NCBI GenBank assembly: GCA_963969345.1
Contig: OZ017767.1
Span: 7,778,739-7,842,738 of the forward strand
Reading direction: 5' to 3'
Source of the DNA: Turbatrix aceti
Lineage: Eukaryota > Nematoda > Chromadorea > Rhabditida > Panagrolaimidae
DNA: 64,000 nt
This document shows positions 32,558 to 46,707 of the stretch, piece by piece. The number at the start of each line of letters is the position of its first letter. Position 1 is the first letter of the stretch. A program made the position numbers and the translations under genes. A model generated the notes under the pieces. It searched no databases. It was not told where the DNA came from and worked only from the letters and a program-made list of their open reading frames with translations.

Positions 32558-34764
32558 AAATATACCACGATCAACAAAATTTAATATTTACACGTCCAAC
32601 ACGCCGGGCAAAAAATATGTATTCTTCACAAACGATTAAATCAAGCAAAAATTTCAAAAAAACATTTATCAGATACTGTCAAGCGTATCCAAATATTCCA
32701 ATAATTTTGAATCAAATTTGAAAAAATAAAAAAGTCTTTAATGATGCTTTGGATACTCAACACCGACAACTTTGACTATTGATTATTGACGGGAAAATTG
32801 ATATTTTTCACCTGATCAACCCATTCAGCACCAAAAGTCATGTCATGTAAACTGCATTGATACCAAGGTTTTTTTTGAAAGCATTTTATTTATCAGTCAA
32901 CATTAACATGCTATCTGCATTGAACAGTGACGGTTTATACATTCGATGCACCTGCTAAATATTTTTGCTGTCAAAGTTGTGCACCATGAGTTATGAGATT
33001 CTAAAGTGCAAAGAGTCCAGAAAATTGCACGTTTTCTTTCAAAAATCATAAAAGTGCATCAACGAAAACATTTTCTATGTCATACCAATAATCAAGATTT
33101 GTTGACGACCGGCGACGGCAAAAAAAACGTCGTCGTTTACCCTTTTTTTGTCAACAGAAGTGAATGCACTACGCTTCGTCGATAATTGTCCTCGTTTAGA
33201 TTTATTTTTCATCGATGAACGATGAACGAATACTCTCTCGTGCCGGAGATAATACCACCTTTTGCTTCCTGTCAGCGTCATCCAGCGATAAATATGGCGG
33301 TCACCAACATTTTGCCTGTTTTTTTTGTTACACCTTCCAGGTGTTTTTTATTCATCGCCGAGTGCATTGGATCGAGATAGGGCAAGGCTGTTCCTTACCC
33401 ACTTTTTCACATTTGGTCGACGATCGTTTCGGATTTTTTGAGGATGTCATTTTAAATGTTTTTTAAATCGTAATAAATATTGATTTTTTTAAAACGCTGG
33501 AGGGAGATTTTAGGGATTTTTTGAAAACGCGCAAAACTAAAAAATGTAAAAACGAAGCCGTGGTATCCATAAATCTGTCATTTCTATTTTTTTCAGAGAA
33601 ATCAACATTTTTGTATTTTTTTGTGCCCGACATACATAAATAAATTTTTTTTTGAAAATGTCGTCTGGTCTGCAGACGCTTCTGATCCAAACGAAATTAG
33701 GCAGTTATGTTGTTGTCCGATATTCATAAATATTTCCTGTTTCCGCGTTCCCCGACGTCCCGGAGCGGCGGTCAGTCGGTCATAAGCTAGCGCATAGATG
33801 TCATCTTGACAGGTGAGATGGAAAGCCAGGAAATCATTGGATTTTTTTCAAAACAAGTTTGTTTCTTCCTTCGGCTGATTTGCAGAAAAAATTCATTAAC
33901 ATAGTTTCCTTGTTTTGTTTCTTAAAAAAATTATGAGGCGCGACATAGATTCTGACATTGATGTAAAGATAATTGAATCAATGATCGGAACGTAATTAGA
34001 ATCATGTTTGTTGGATATGTAAAAATTAAGAAATTGTGGTTTCAAATTTGATCTGGCTTTTGTAGAAAAATGTTTCAGGTCAGCAAATTTTTTTTTGTGT
34101 GCAAAAAAAGATAATTTTTTATCAAAAACAGTTTTTGGAGTCATTTGAGCTTCCGAGAAAAAAATCTGCTTTTTGTTTTTTGTTTTTTGACGGAATTATA
34201 AAACAAAGTACAAACGTACCTCGATTTGTCTTTGGTCAGTTTCTAAGCATGTTGTACCCTTTTTTTGACCACAAAACCGTTTTTAAATATGCATTTGGAA
34301 CGGTTTTGCTTTTTTTAAAGCCGTTTAAAAAAAGTTGAAGATGCATCATGTGCGTAAAGGTCACCGACTGACCGACCGCGGCCGAGGTCGCGTCACCCCT
34401 TTTTTTGTCCCTTTCACATCAGCGACCCGTTAGGTGTTTTTGAAAGATTTCTAAGGCTGAGACTGAGACAGAAGCTTACCAACGGTAGCTTTGTTTTTGC
34501 ACCCGACCCTCGAACTTTCATAAATCTTCCCCCAACGACCAGCGAAGGTGGTTTAGTTCGGTTCAGTTTTTGGGTAATGCGATGGCGATGGTGTAAAGCA
34601 CCTTTCTCATCAGCCCCTGCAGGTACGTATGTATGTACAATGGACCATTTTGTTTCAGACTCTGCTTTGGTTGCGTAATGAATTACCTCCACTTGAGGTG
34701 CGATTTTTAAAAATTCGCGTGACTCTGCAGAGAAAAGTGGACAGTGCACAGTGGATAGTGGACA

Positions 34765-34797
34765 GTGAGTGGACAACAGTTTCATTTGTCCACTCAC
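34765..34797. repeat. Perfect 11-bp inverted repeat
   Basis: GTGAGTGGACA pairs with TGTCCACTCAC around an 11-base loop, preceded by related direct strings (AGTGGACAGT, AGTGGATAGT). Confidence 0.5.
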
Positions 34798-37221
34798 ACA
34801 AAACTCTTGCAACACTCTTGTCGCCGTCCAAAATTAATGTGCTTACAGATTGCGCGATGTGCAATGTTTTCGAGGAGTAATTGCGTTGAGTGAGTGGCGC
34901 AAGGATGCAAGGATGCATCGAGTACCGGCAGTTGTACCTCTTCAACGCCAGGTGACTGGAAACTCACCTGTTTTACAGATCCGGTAATAAAAGTGGTCAC
35001 TTTATTTTTTTCATGTTTCAAGGAAATTTTTAGTAATTGTTTTGAAATTATATAAAATATGCAAATATTTATTATTTACCTGAAAAAAATTCTGGTAAAA
35101 AATTTTTATATGCAAACATTTCTAAAAAAACGTTTTTAAATACAAAAAAATATAAAAAATTTTTTGAAAAAATACAGGTAATTTATTTAAAATGTGATTT
35201 TGAAAAGTAATTTATTGTAAAAAAATAATTATAGATTTTTTTGTTTTGACAGATTTTTAAAAAATAAAAAAAAATTCGAAATATGAGTAAATTTTTCGTT
35301 GTTTTCGTTGTTAAAAAAACTTTTTAACAAAATTACGATAATTTCTGTACCTTGAAATTTACTTTACTTCCAGTCCGTTGACGTTACTCCTTTCAGCTCC
35401 GCTCCCCCGCCGGCGCTCTTTTGCGCACACAAGATGTTTTTTTTAAATCTTGTTATCCACTCATAACAGCTAGCAGTTCTTTTCGACGCCCTTGAATGAG
35501 TCTCCACCGGATGGTGTAGAGTTTGGTCATGATTAGCACCTAAAAGCTGGATACTGGGGACTGGGAACTAAAACGATGCGCAACACAAACGCGCGAACGA
35601 ACATCTTTACTTTTGGATAACTCAAAAGCAAAAGTGTTGGGCATAATTACCGGAGCGGGGGAGAACTGTTTATTGGTTTTTGTTTTCTGTTGGCTTGTTT
35701 GCGTTTGTTTGCGTTTTTTGATGTCAAAGTAGCTTTTCCGGGTGTCGACGGCATGAAACAACCGGCGGAGAGAATGAGACGGTTTTTTGTTCTTGGATGT
35801 CTTTTTTTGAGGCGCGTAGAAATTTTTTTTATGAAAAAAAAATTGAAAAAAAATATTTTGTCCCGATTTTTTTTGGAAATTTGTTTGTTTGAACGATGCA
35901 AAATTTTGTGTCGTAAATAAATATTTAGTCCAGATTACATTGTCTTTTTTTGTGGTGCGTAAATTTTTTCGTATCTAATTTTTTTTTTAATTAAAAAAAA
36001 ATTGGAAAATAATTTTTGCCCCAAATTTTTTTTTGAATTTTTTATATTTTTTGTTGTTTGCTGACGTATTTATTTTTTGATGCAAAATTTGGTGTCGTAG
36101 AATTCTAGAATGCAGGTGACGCCAACACCTGGTTTCTCAGTTTTCTGTCTGCTCTGCAGACACCTGTGTTGTGTGCTTGTGCTTGTTTTTGTGTTTGTTT
36201 CATCAGGAATTTCCCATTTTCCTATTTTAGCCTGTTTTGTTCCCTTTTTTGGCACCAAACGAACAAACGAACGAACGCCGTCGGCGGCGGCGGCTGCCGT
36301 TGTCGCAGGAGTCAGTCACGCGAGGGCGTCTGCGCGGAGACCGCAGCTGTAGCTGGCTTTCATGTTGTTGTTTTTTTTGAACACACATACACACACGTCC
36401 CGTCTAAAAATATCTAGTACCCGCAGGGCACTACTCATGTGTGTGTGTGAGCACTATTTACCACCACGCACCCCGAATGAATTGGCATTGACAAGCAGGA
36501 GAGGAGACAAGGGTCTCGTCGTCGATGGCACCATCAACGACAAAGATGAGGATTTGTTGCCGTGCCAGGCTGTCTTTTCTCCCCTGGGGGCCCCGGTGGG
36601 GTTGATACCATCTTTTTTTTTGTCCTACGGTGCTTTCTGATGTTTCACGTCTACTGTGTGTGCCACGGCATGACGAGGCAGTCTCGGATACGTCATTCAT
36701 CTCCTTCTCCATGCTGACTCAGTTTTTGGCAGGATTAGGAAATAAATAGGAATCGAGGGAGAAAGAGGGCGTTTTTTTCAAAAAAAGGCTCTCTGGAGTT
36801 ATTCATAAGGAATGAAATGAATTCCTTTCTTCTTTCTCACGCGCGTATGTATGTTTCTAATTTTAAACATCATCACCGAACAAAAAAATAAATTTTTATA
36901 CATACCGTAACACACCCGTGCGCATCGTAAAAAATAAATTTGTAAATAAATAGTAAATTTTCCCACATTTTTTTTAAATAAAAAAATTTCCCGTCAAAGA
37001 TGCCCACGCCCGGGGAAAAAAGCAGGTCAAACGATTATTCAAGTTGTAACTCTTTTTTTATGGCACGGAGAAAAGGAAAGGGGAAAGGGAAACAACCACC
37101 CGTCATTATCCCCCTTCTCTTTTCTTTTTTCTTTTCTTTTCTCCCCCACAGTTCAGTTCGGGTCAATTTAAAATGAAAAATTAGTTCATTGCGTTAAATT
37201 TATGTATTTCCCCACCAACGC

Positions 37222-37253
37222 TTTCGTTCGTTCGTTCGTTCGTTCGTTCGTTC
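37222..37253. repeat. (TTCG)n microsatellite
   Basis: About eight uninterrupted copies of the tetranucleotide. CGTT and GAAC tracts of the same kind occur elsewhere in the window, for example near 45737-45756. Confidence 0.9.
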
Positions 37254-40200
37254 GGCTGGGCAGGGCAGGGCAATGACATAACTGCCGGTGGGGTTGAACA
37301 ACATGAACAGGAACAGGAACAACACTACACTGTTATTATCCTCCTCCTTTAATGTATTATGTATTTACATTGCCGTTTTTTTGTTTTTTTTTATGGATTT
37401 GACTTTCTTTCGTTCGTTTTCCGGGGTGTTACGTGACGATTGTTAGCTTGCCTCCCTGGATTCTGTAAGCGTAGGAGTTTTTTAAAATTATATGCGGCAT
37501 GGTTTTTTGATTTACTTTATTTTTCCGTTCGCTCCGACACTTTTGAAAAAAATTCGTTTGATCCGTTCTTGCTCCTGTTTTTTTTTATTTTTTTTGTTTC
37601 CAAAATCTAAAAAAAAATTTTTTTTTGCAAAATCTAAAAAAACTAAAAAATTTTTTTCGGTCACGAGCGAAGCGAGCTTTGGAATTTTAAAAATTTTTGT
37701 CTTTCAATTCAGTTTTTTTTGGCAAAATTGAAATTTCTCTTGTTTTTTTTTGATTTTTTTTCTGTCGATAGACTTTTTATTTTGATTTTTTTCTATTGCT
37801 TCAGATTCGTTTTTCGTGTTCAAAATTTTACTCCTCGCGATTTCAGAATCACCGAAAAACCCTGGTTTTCGGTCTTTGGCACCCCCACAGTAGATAGTAT
37901 TTATGTATATATTTCTGGCACCACCCGCGGGCATAACGGCACCTTTGCATTTGCCTTTGTCGGGGGAGGATCCAAAAATAGGGTGCGTCGGTGGTAAACA
38001 ACTGATAAAAATAGTATAATATCACATTTGCCCTTTTGTGACCTGACCGGAGGCTTTTTACGATTCAATTGACGGACCGGTTTCGTTACACATTTTACTG
38101 CAATCGGTATCCGCTTGCTTTTTCTCTTTTTCAGGTGAGCAGCGTATCGTACTATGATATGAGATTAAAATTTATAGCGAAATAAATACAATACATAAAT
38201 GCAAAGAAAGTTGAGTAGAAGAGAAAACAAAACAATGGAGGGTGTAACAAGGTTCTTTGAACTGAACCCAACTTTCTTTGTCTCAAATTGAATTTTTTTT
38301 TTGTTTCATCAGTTAAATATTTATAAATATTTATTTTATGCTTTGAAATTATTTTCGCTTAACACACCGAAAATTATGCGTCATTGTTTGAAATTGTTTG
38401 AAATTAATGAATAGTCTACGTGGATGGCGAATTTTTGCGTGGATGGTGTTTTGCGTTTTTGCTAGCCGAGAGCGTCTGAATGGGGCTCGTCCTACGCAGG
38501 CGACCGCTGGCCAGACCCTTACCTCGATGGAAAGGTGAGGGGGGAGGGGTACGTGAATGAGCTTCATCAATGAAGCAGCCTGCGGGTCCGGTGTTCGCTA
38601 ATAAATATTTGCTCAGGCCTGTATCGTTTGCGCGTAAATCTGCCAAATAGCTCACAAAAAAAGTGTGTGTGTGTGCTCGTTCGTTCACCACGCTTTGGTT
38701 TGGTTGAGTCATCTTTCGGCTCTTGAGAGTTCACGAATTTTTTTATACCTCTTTAAACAATCAAAAAAAATTTTAAAATTTGTTCTCGATGTTTTATCCT
38801 GGCTTTGAAAAATCACCAACCATCCTGGTACCTTCCATGTTGAATAACTCGACTTGATCGACTTCTCCGATCGTTTAACGGTACGGTACATACATACATT
38901 TTTATCGTCGTGGAAGAACTTTGTGTTGATCGGAGATGATCGTAGCACCCAGCCGGCCCCCAGGCAGAAGAAAGCTGGCTAGCTAGGCTTATTAGCAAAC
39001 AATCGTGGGGGCTAAATCGCGGGTTTCTTCTTTGATTCTGACAGAGCGGAAAACGGGTGCGGGTCAATGGCCGTTTTTTTTTGGTTTTTGACGTCAATCT
39101 TTCTTCTTCTTCTTCTCTTCTTCCTTTTTTTTCGGAAGAGAAAGAAAATTATGACACAGTGCGTTCGTTCGTTCATCGTCTTGAAGGCTTTTCTTTGAAG
39201 TCATGCGGTTGCCGTTCATCTGGAGGCTATAATAATTGTTTGTTTACTTTGGATGCTTTTTTGATAGCCCATCTGTGATTTAGATATGTATGATTTGTGG
39301 GGGACTTGGATTATTCTATTCGAATTGAAAAAATGTTTTGAGTTTTTGAATGGGGTTTTGATGGCTTTTTTTAAAAAATACGCTCATTGATACCTTTTTT
39401 TGATTCACATTTTGTTCAGCTGTTTTTGTCGAGTAAAAAATAAATACAAAAAAAAAATATGTTTTTTTAAATTCGTTAAATTTGCTGTTAAAACTTTTTT
39501 AATTTTGTAAAAACTTTAAACAAAAAATGTAAGAAACATTTTTTTGATTTGTGATGCAATTTGTTTTTTCATAAAAAAATTTTTATAAAGAAGCGTATAA
39601 AATTCGCGCATAATGTTTTCCAAAAAAATGTAATCAAAAATTTTGTTCAATTTTTTGGTAGTTTTTGTGATGCTAAAAATGTTGTTTTTTATAAAAAAAA
39701 TTTGGCGCACAAAATTTTTCTATAATTTGCGCAAAAATTTATCATTTGAATTTTATTTTTATTTTGTGATTCAAAGAATCTAAAAAAAACTAAAAAAAAT
39801 TGCGGTAAAAAAATTTACAAAATTTTTTGAAAAGATCAAGCTACTTTCAAAAATCATTTCACCTTTCCCGAATTTTTTTTTCAAAAACCCCAAAAATCCT
39901 CTAAATCCCCTTTTCTCCGCGTTGTCAGTCACTTTTTTTGAAACCATTAAAAAAGTCAACGAACACATCGCATCCTCCCTCCATCTGTCCCCATCTCGTC
40001 CTCAACCGCCGATCTTTTGTGTTATAGTGTTGTAGTCAATTGTCCGCCTCCATTTTCCTTCAAAAACAGCCGTGTTTTCTCTTCTTTCCGACCTCTGGCT
40101 CTGTCTTTGTATCTAATTAACTGTTTTTTGTTGCATGTATCCTCATATGCGTGCATGTAGTTGTATTTTTTTCTGTTTTTGTATTTGTTTTTTGTTTTTT

Positions 40201-43200
40201 GTTGCCCGATGAACACCGAGCTAGCCAAGCCATGCCAGCGTAGCATCGGGATTGTTTATTTACCAACAATCAGTTATCAACCAGCCAGCCTCCGCAGTTT
40301 GTATTCCCTGGGGGCCTGGGAACGCCGGTGAGGTCATTTGCACCCAACAACAACCGACCGTTGTTGCTGCTGCCGTGGACGATGCAGGAAGGGACTGACT
40401 GACTGATTGACTGACTGATGTACATAATAGTAAGTGAGTCATGTCACTTTTACGCGTTAGCTAACGCGTTAGCGCTTTTTCCCCACGGCTTTGTTATTAG
40501 CGCCGTAAATATTTATGATGTCTCATTTCCAGTCAACCCCCTCAGCCAGGGGGGCAGTTGAGTGTTTTGATTTTCTCCGGTGTTCTGAAGAGCCTCCCGA
40601 CCGTCCGTCCAACTAACCTGCATTTATGTATTTATTGCTTGAGGGTCTTCTTTGACCCCAGCCGACCTTTACCGAACCAAAACCGTTCTTCGTTCGTTCG
40701 CACGTGGAAACTGACTTCACTTCGTGACACACTTTTCTTTTCTTTTCCTTTCGTTTTCGTTCGTTTTTGGGTGTGGTGTCTTCACTCTCGTCGGTGAAAG
40801 TGAGTGAACAAGTGATGGCGTAGAGTGGTCCCCCTCCCCTCCTACCCAGTGCATCTGCACGCACGAGACCGTTTTTTTAAGATCCACGAGTCCCGAGTCC
40901 ATGCAACGTGAGTGAGGTTCAACTTTTTTTGCGCCCACCAAAAAAATTTTTTTTTCATTCAAGTTTGAAAAGTGCGCGCTAGTAATAGCATTTTTTATGG
41001 GTCCCTTTTCACTTTCTGACGTTTTGAGAATTCCTAATTGCACTATAGTTTTGCAGGCAAATTGGGCTTCGTTTGTTCGTTTGTTCGTTCTCTGAACCTA
41101 GCTGCAGAAAAAAAAACTAAAAAAAATTTTTTTTTTCGGTCGTTTCGCGCTGATGACAGCAGCTTCACATCAGAAAAAAACCCATGAATTCACAACGCAG
41201 CAGTGCAACGCGGCACGCATTCCGCCCCCGGGGTTGGGTTTTTTTTTGCCATTCCAGGAAGGGCTCAAAAAACAAACCTGTCTGAACCATGATATTTTAT
41301 AAGTTGTCAAGGAAACAGGAAGGATTTTCCCTGGTTTTCAGGAAATTGGTCTGTGTGGTCGGAATTTTTTTTCACCTGTCGGAAATCTTTTTTTCCATTG
41401 TCTTTGATTTGAACATGACAAATGCAAATGGTTTGCTGCATTTTTTATCTGGCTTTTGCTCTCAAAAATACTTCCTCATCCTTAAAAATACTTATTATTC
41501 ATGTTTTTGTCAAGGTTCAAAAAATTTTTTTTCATGCACTTTAAAATTTTTTTATTCCCGTTGTTGATTTATTTTTAGGGTTGTTATGGGTATAAAAAAA
41601 ATTAGCTGTACATACATACTATTTTTTGTAGTGGTCCCGAAACAACCGAGAGTGCACCAACCGATTAGGAGCCCCTCTGGCAGGTGTCCTCCCACTTATC
41701 CGCGTCATCTTCATATGTTTTTTTTAACTGAAGTTTGGAAGAGCATCCTCTTCTTCTTTGATGTACAACATGTACATAGTATTTACATCCTTGACCGCTT
41801 TTTGCGTTTTTTTAATATGACCCTTTGACTTGACTTTGTACCGGACGCCCAGGTAAGGTAACCCATCCATCCCCCACCCAAACTCATGCTGGTTCCGTTC
41901 CTTTCCCAGGTAAATTTTTTTTTCCACTGCTCTTAAGTCTGCGAAAAGTATTTATGTATGTGTTTACGATGAAAAGATCGTAAATCAAGAGATTTTCCAC
42001 ACTTTTGAATTTTTCTTTTTTTTGGAAAATGGGAAAATTTAAAACTGGAATTTATTTTTTTTGTTTTTAAATTTTTCCACGTTGTAAAAATATGTATTCC
42101 GTTTCTGGAGAATCTTCAGTCAATAAAAATAACAATAACAATAATAATGTTATAACAAAAATCAAATTACATCTTCGGCGATCAACGTGACAGACGAATG
42201 ACTCATTCACGTCAGAACAAAAATTCAAACGCGTGTCACTGATTTGAAACAGGAAGTCCTGTCGGTCGTCGTCTCCAGGACAGACCGATCATCATGATCA
42301 TCAAACCGCCTCCCCCTTCGGCCGTCTGGGGTGGTCTTCCTCTTCCAGACGAGTGCGTTGACGACGATGACGAAGATGTTGTTTTTTTTTTATAAATTTT
42401 ATATTTTTAGATGGACTTTTAGTTCGTTGATTTGGTGGCTTTCTGTCTCTCTAAACGTTCTTCTTTTTTTTCGTGGATCTGCTGGTCACTAAAACCAAAA
42501 GAAAAGGATGGGGTATCGTAAACTAAATATTTTATGTTTCAGTCAGTCATCCGATCCGTCATGCACCCCTAATTAATCAGCAATTAAATTTAATTTGTAA
42601 TCCGATCCGACCTGAAAGTTTGTTCGATATCCTTAATTGTTTGATACTTTTGCAGTCATTTTTTTATTCAATTTCGGAAGATCATAAATTTTCTGATAGT
42701 GCCGTAAATTTTTTACGATTAGTTTTTTTTGTATTTATAAATTTTAAAATGGGAGGATAAATTTTAGAAAATCTATTTCGCGTGTTTTTCCTAGATCAGA
42801 ATATGTGTATCTAATTTTCTGTTTCACTTTCGTTAAAATTAATTTTTCTGACATGACATGAATGAACTTTGATTTTGTCCGACGCAGAAAACGAACGAAC
42901 GTTTTCTCCACTCTCGTCGAAGCACACGTAGCTTTTGATCGAGAGAAGCAATCAAGCACGCGCCTGGATCGGTCGAACGAACGACCAGGCCAGGCCGGCC
43001 AGCTGGTCCGGGACCGATCAGGACCGTGTCGGTTGCTCTGTGGTCCGCCGTGTTTTCCACACTTTTTTCCCTTCGATGTTGTCTGCTCTGCGGCCGGTCG
43101 CCGGTCGTCGCCAAACTTTCAGCAGGTCGCGGTCCCGTTCCGGCACTGACTGAACTGTCGACGACGCGGTGAAAAAGAAATATTATTTAGATGAACGATC

Positions 43201-43822
43201 GATCGAAGAAATTTTTTGTAAATATTTTTGCAATTAAAATCATGATTTCAATTTTTTTTTCTTTCCTGAATACATATCTGTGGACCGGTATGCCATGCTT
43301 CTCAGTTCTGACTTTTGTCTTTTGTCGCTTCGCCATAACCTGGCCCCATCGACGGTTGACGGTTGACGGTTGCTTCCGTCGAACTAGCTGGCTGGCTGGA
43401 TAGTCGCGAATAGCGACTTTTCGTCTGATTGATGGCGTTACATACATTCATTCACAAAACTGGTTCAGTTTCGACCAAGACGACTTTGACATGCGCATCT
43501 TTTTGCTTTTGCATTTTTGCCGGAGTCTCCTCCAGGCTGTCTGCCTGACAAGTAAGTGACTATGTACCTCCCATGACCTTGCCAGCGATCGTTTACACCC
43601 GCGTAGCTGTCTGCTCGCTAATTATCTGGTTGTGAATTTACTATTTTTGAATTTGTACACTGTTCACCGGTCAGTTTCTTTCTTCCTTCTTTCAACGGTC
43701 GATTTTTTTCAAAATACATATGTATCTATTTTTAAACAAACCCAGTACAAATATGCCCCATGACCACTTCTGAATGGTGTTTTGTTTGGGTAGAAAATAT
43801 TATACGTGCCTGATGCGAGAAT

Positions 43823-43888
43823 GGGTTTTGTGCCTTTTAAGAGGGCCGCCTTCCGCCCCTGCCCTCTTAAAAGCCATGCTAAAAGCCT
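43823..43888. ncRNA. Candidate microRNA-like hairpin
   Basis: TTTTAAGAGGG pairs perfectly with CCCTCTTAAAA around a 16-base loop. The stem continues as GGGTTTTGTGCC against GCCATGCTAAAAGCC with a small bulge, about 20 paired positions in 66 bases. No known mature sequence was recognised. Confidence 0.35.
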
Positions 43889-45052
43889 CCCGGCTGGTAC
43901 CCAGGATTTCTGGTCATTCATGCGTTTGTTTGGCCATACATACTGTGGCTCGTAATTTTTTTACTAAATTTAAGAAAGGGGTGTATCCGGAAGAAGAAAA
44001 TGCACTGTTTTGTTCCCCTCCTTTCTCCTCTAAGACGCCTATAGGCCGGGTCGACGTGCTCTGATTCACCCGAGGAACACAAAAATGGAAACTAAAAAAT
44101 TTTTGTCGCCAGCCTTCTTCTGCCCTGGTCAGAAGATGCCAGCTGCAAACAGGATGTGAATATTGTTTTTCAATGAGATGTGAGATGAGATCTTGATCGG
44201 ATAATCAGTTTTTTTAGTTTTTTAAACTAAGACACAGGAATTTTTTACAGCTGCATGTCAAGAGCTAACGTGCTGTTTATCCGGCTAAAAAAATGTTTTT
44301 TTGACTGACTAGACGTCGACTACGTGCTCGCGACGATTTTTTGCGCCTTAAGAATCGCTGATCGTTTTTTTTTCAACATGCTTGGAATTTTTTCAGCGTC
44401 GGCGTTTTTTAATTGCCAGAGCAGGGCAGGCTGAAGCGCGTTTTGTAAAATCCTATTTCCATGAGATTTGATTTTTATCATTTTGATTGCTTTTTTGATG
44501 GTTTTTGACCGGATATTTTTTTTCTGAAGTTTCAACTTTCTTAAAAAAAATTTTTTTTTGGATAAACGTTTTTTTTTCGACGTTTATTTTTTTTTTCAAA
44601 ACGATTTTTTGGTGACAAACAAAATTATTATTAAAATGATTTGTCCGAATTCTTTTATTACAAAAAAATACGTTTTTGACCGGACGAAATGTCAACTTTT
44701 TTCAAAAATTTTTTTTTTGACAAATTTTGATGTGAAACAATTTTTTTTGTTATACCCGATATTTTTTTTTTATTTTGAAATTTCAACGTTTTTCATAAAA
44801 CAATTTTTTGAGCAAGCATTTTTTTACGAATTTAGTGTCAAAAAATTTTTTTATACTTATACAAAAAAATCTGCCAGTGCCGTCATTTCAAATTGTATTT
44901 AAATCCCCGGAAACAAAAAAAAGAAAGCTTTACAACTGTCAATTTCGAGGAAGAAGAACACTTTTCTTCTCGTCAAGTAATCCAATTGCAATTTCCAGTC
45001 AGTTATTTCTTCCCCCTTTCCCTCCTTTTTGCATGGTCACTCATGTTGTCAC

Positions 45053-45521
45053 CAAGGCTTTGCATTCCGGTTATATTTTTTGCCGCTTAAATGCCGTTTA
45101 AATGCAAATTTGCAAAATAACCGACATTATACGGTCGAATATTGCTGGCCGCTTATATCGCAAAAAATAACCGGGTAGGATATGAAGTTAGAATAAAGTC
45201 AAAGAAAATAACCGTCTCAGTTTTGGACAGGTTGCATAAAAATTTGAAAATAACCGAGTCATTTTTTTCATTTTCAGTCGAATGTCCCCCTTTTTGGTCC
45301 AAATTTGCACGCTTATTTTACGTTTTTTATGCGGTTCATGATTTAGGGGGACGGTTAAAAAAGTCGAAAATAACCGCCGTATAACCCGGTTATTTTAAGT
45401 CGCGGAAAATAACCGGGCCGTATAACCCGGTTATTTTCGGGAAATGAAAATAACCGAATAACCGACCCGGTTATTCGTCATTCCGTTCCGCTTCGTTATA
45501 TAACCGGAATGCAAAGCCTTG
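45053..45521. mobile_element. Non-autonomous hAT miniature element, AATAACCGG-motif family
   Basis: Perfect terminal inverted repeats of about 23 bp (left starts CAAGGCTTTGCATTCCGG, right ends CCGGAATGCAAAGCCTTG). They are flanked by a perfect 8-bp target duplication GTTGTCAC at 45045-45052 and 45522-45529. The interior carries many AATAACCGG and GGTTATT motifs, especially at 45360-45470. At 469 bp it has no coding capacity. An intact duplication and matching ends suggest recent insertion. Confidence 0.95.
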
Positions 45522-46699
45522 GTTGTCACTCACTCACTCACTCACTCACTTTGAAGCGTGCTTTTTTTCTCGCCTCGAGGTTTTTGCAAAAAAACAATAG
45601 GCCACCGCATCTGCATCCACAAATGCATTTGTTGAAGAAGAAATTGAACATATTGTGGAATTTTTATTTTTTTTATTTTTTCTCCCGGTCAAAAAAATTT
45701 TTTTTGTGTATTATAAAAAAATTATTGCTTCGTTGAACGAACGAACGAACGAACGTTGGTGGTGGTGGTGGTTGAATGAATTCAAGGCGCCCAACATGCA
45801 CAAGCAAGCATGTTGTCCACTCATACACTCATCACGCCACATGTGTTTGTCAACAGCCGCAGCAAGCGGCCATCGTTCATGTCTGGGAGAAAAATTTAGA
45901 CTAGCGATCGCCTCAAAAATCATATCACCCCTGATTTTTTGACGGGCACATGCGGCATGCTCACCTGCATCGGCCTGCCACCATGTCCATGGCTTGTTAG
46001 TCTATTTCCGTCCATTACACCAGGTTGCGGTCGGTCAACTCCCTCCAAGTCGTACCCAGAGCATCGACCAATGATGCACTCCGGAAGTCGTCAATCTTAG
46101 AGCTCATCTGTCTCTTTTTTTGCTTTTTTGCACCGTTCGCTCAAAAAAAGCTAGCCCAGCCGGCTGGCCACATTGATGGGTGCGATCGACGACTACGACT
46201 ACAACGACAACGATAACAACATCGAAGTCGTTCCAGTCACGGACAAATGGTCATTTGCTCCTCTCCTCCGCTTCTTCTTTTTCTTCTTCTTCTCCGATGA
46301 TAAAAACAGCAGCAACGGATGTTTGAATGTATCTATTTTTTTGTAGCATCCTGTATTCAATGATGGCTTCAGTGCTATGTCTTCCGTGCTTTGTAGGTGA
46401 AAATTTCATCACATTTTCTATGGCTATTGTTTTTCTACGGTTCTAAGAAAGAAATGAAACGAAACGAAACGGCCATTGCATTCCATTACGGTCTGTATAC
46501 GGATTTTAGAAACATACAAATGTTTACACGGTTTTATAATGAGTTTTTTTGCCTTACGAACGCTTTTTTTTTGCTTTTTCTGATCGTATATCTGTTGGGA
46601 ACGGTGGTATTCGTGTTTATATTATATATACATATTTGCTGTTCGTTCACATTTATGGTTCTCAAAATTGGAAAGCCATTTTTGGTATGCATTGTGCTT
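45522..46699. other. Spacer between two hAT miniature elements
   Basis: No gene recognised. It contains (CACT)n at about 45528-45550 and (GAAC)n at 45737-45756. Confidence 0.4.
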
Positions 46700-46707
46700 G
46701 TCCTGAC

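Larger units (their letters stand above)
32558..45044. other. Long gene-poor stretch
   Basis: No coding exon that I can support in 12.5 kb. It may be spacer or a very long 5' intron or regulatory domain of the RhoGAP gene. It contains (TTCG)n around 37222-37253, CT/GT tracts, an 18-bp palindrome ACGCGTTAGCTAACGCGT near 40453-40470, and hairpins at 34765-34797 and 43823-43888. At about 44500-44820 there are diverged units with TTGACCGGA and TTTCAAC strings. Confidence 0.5.
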
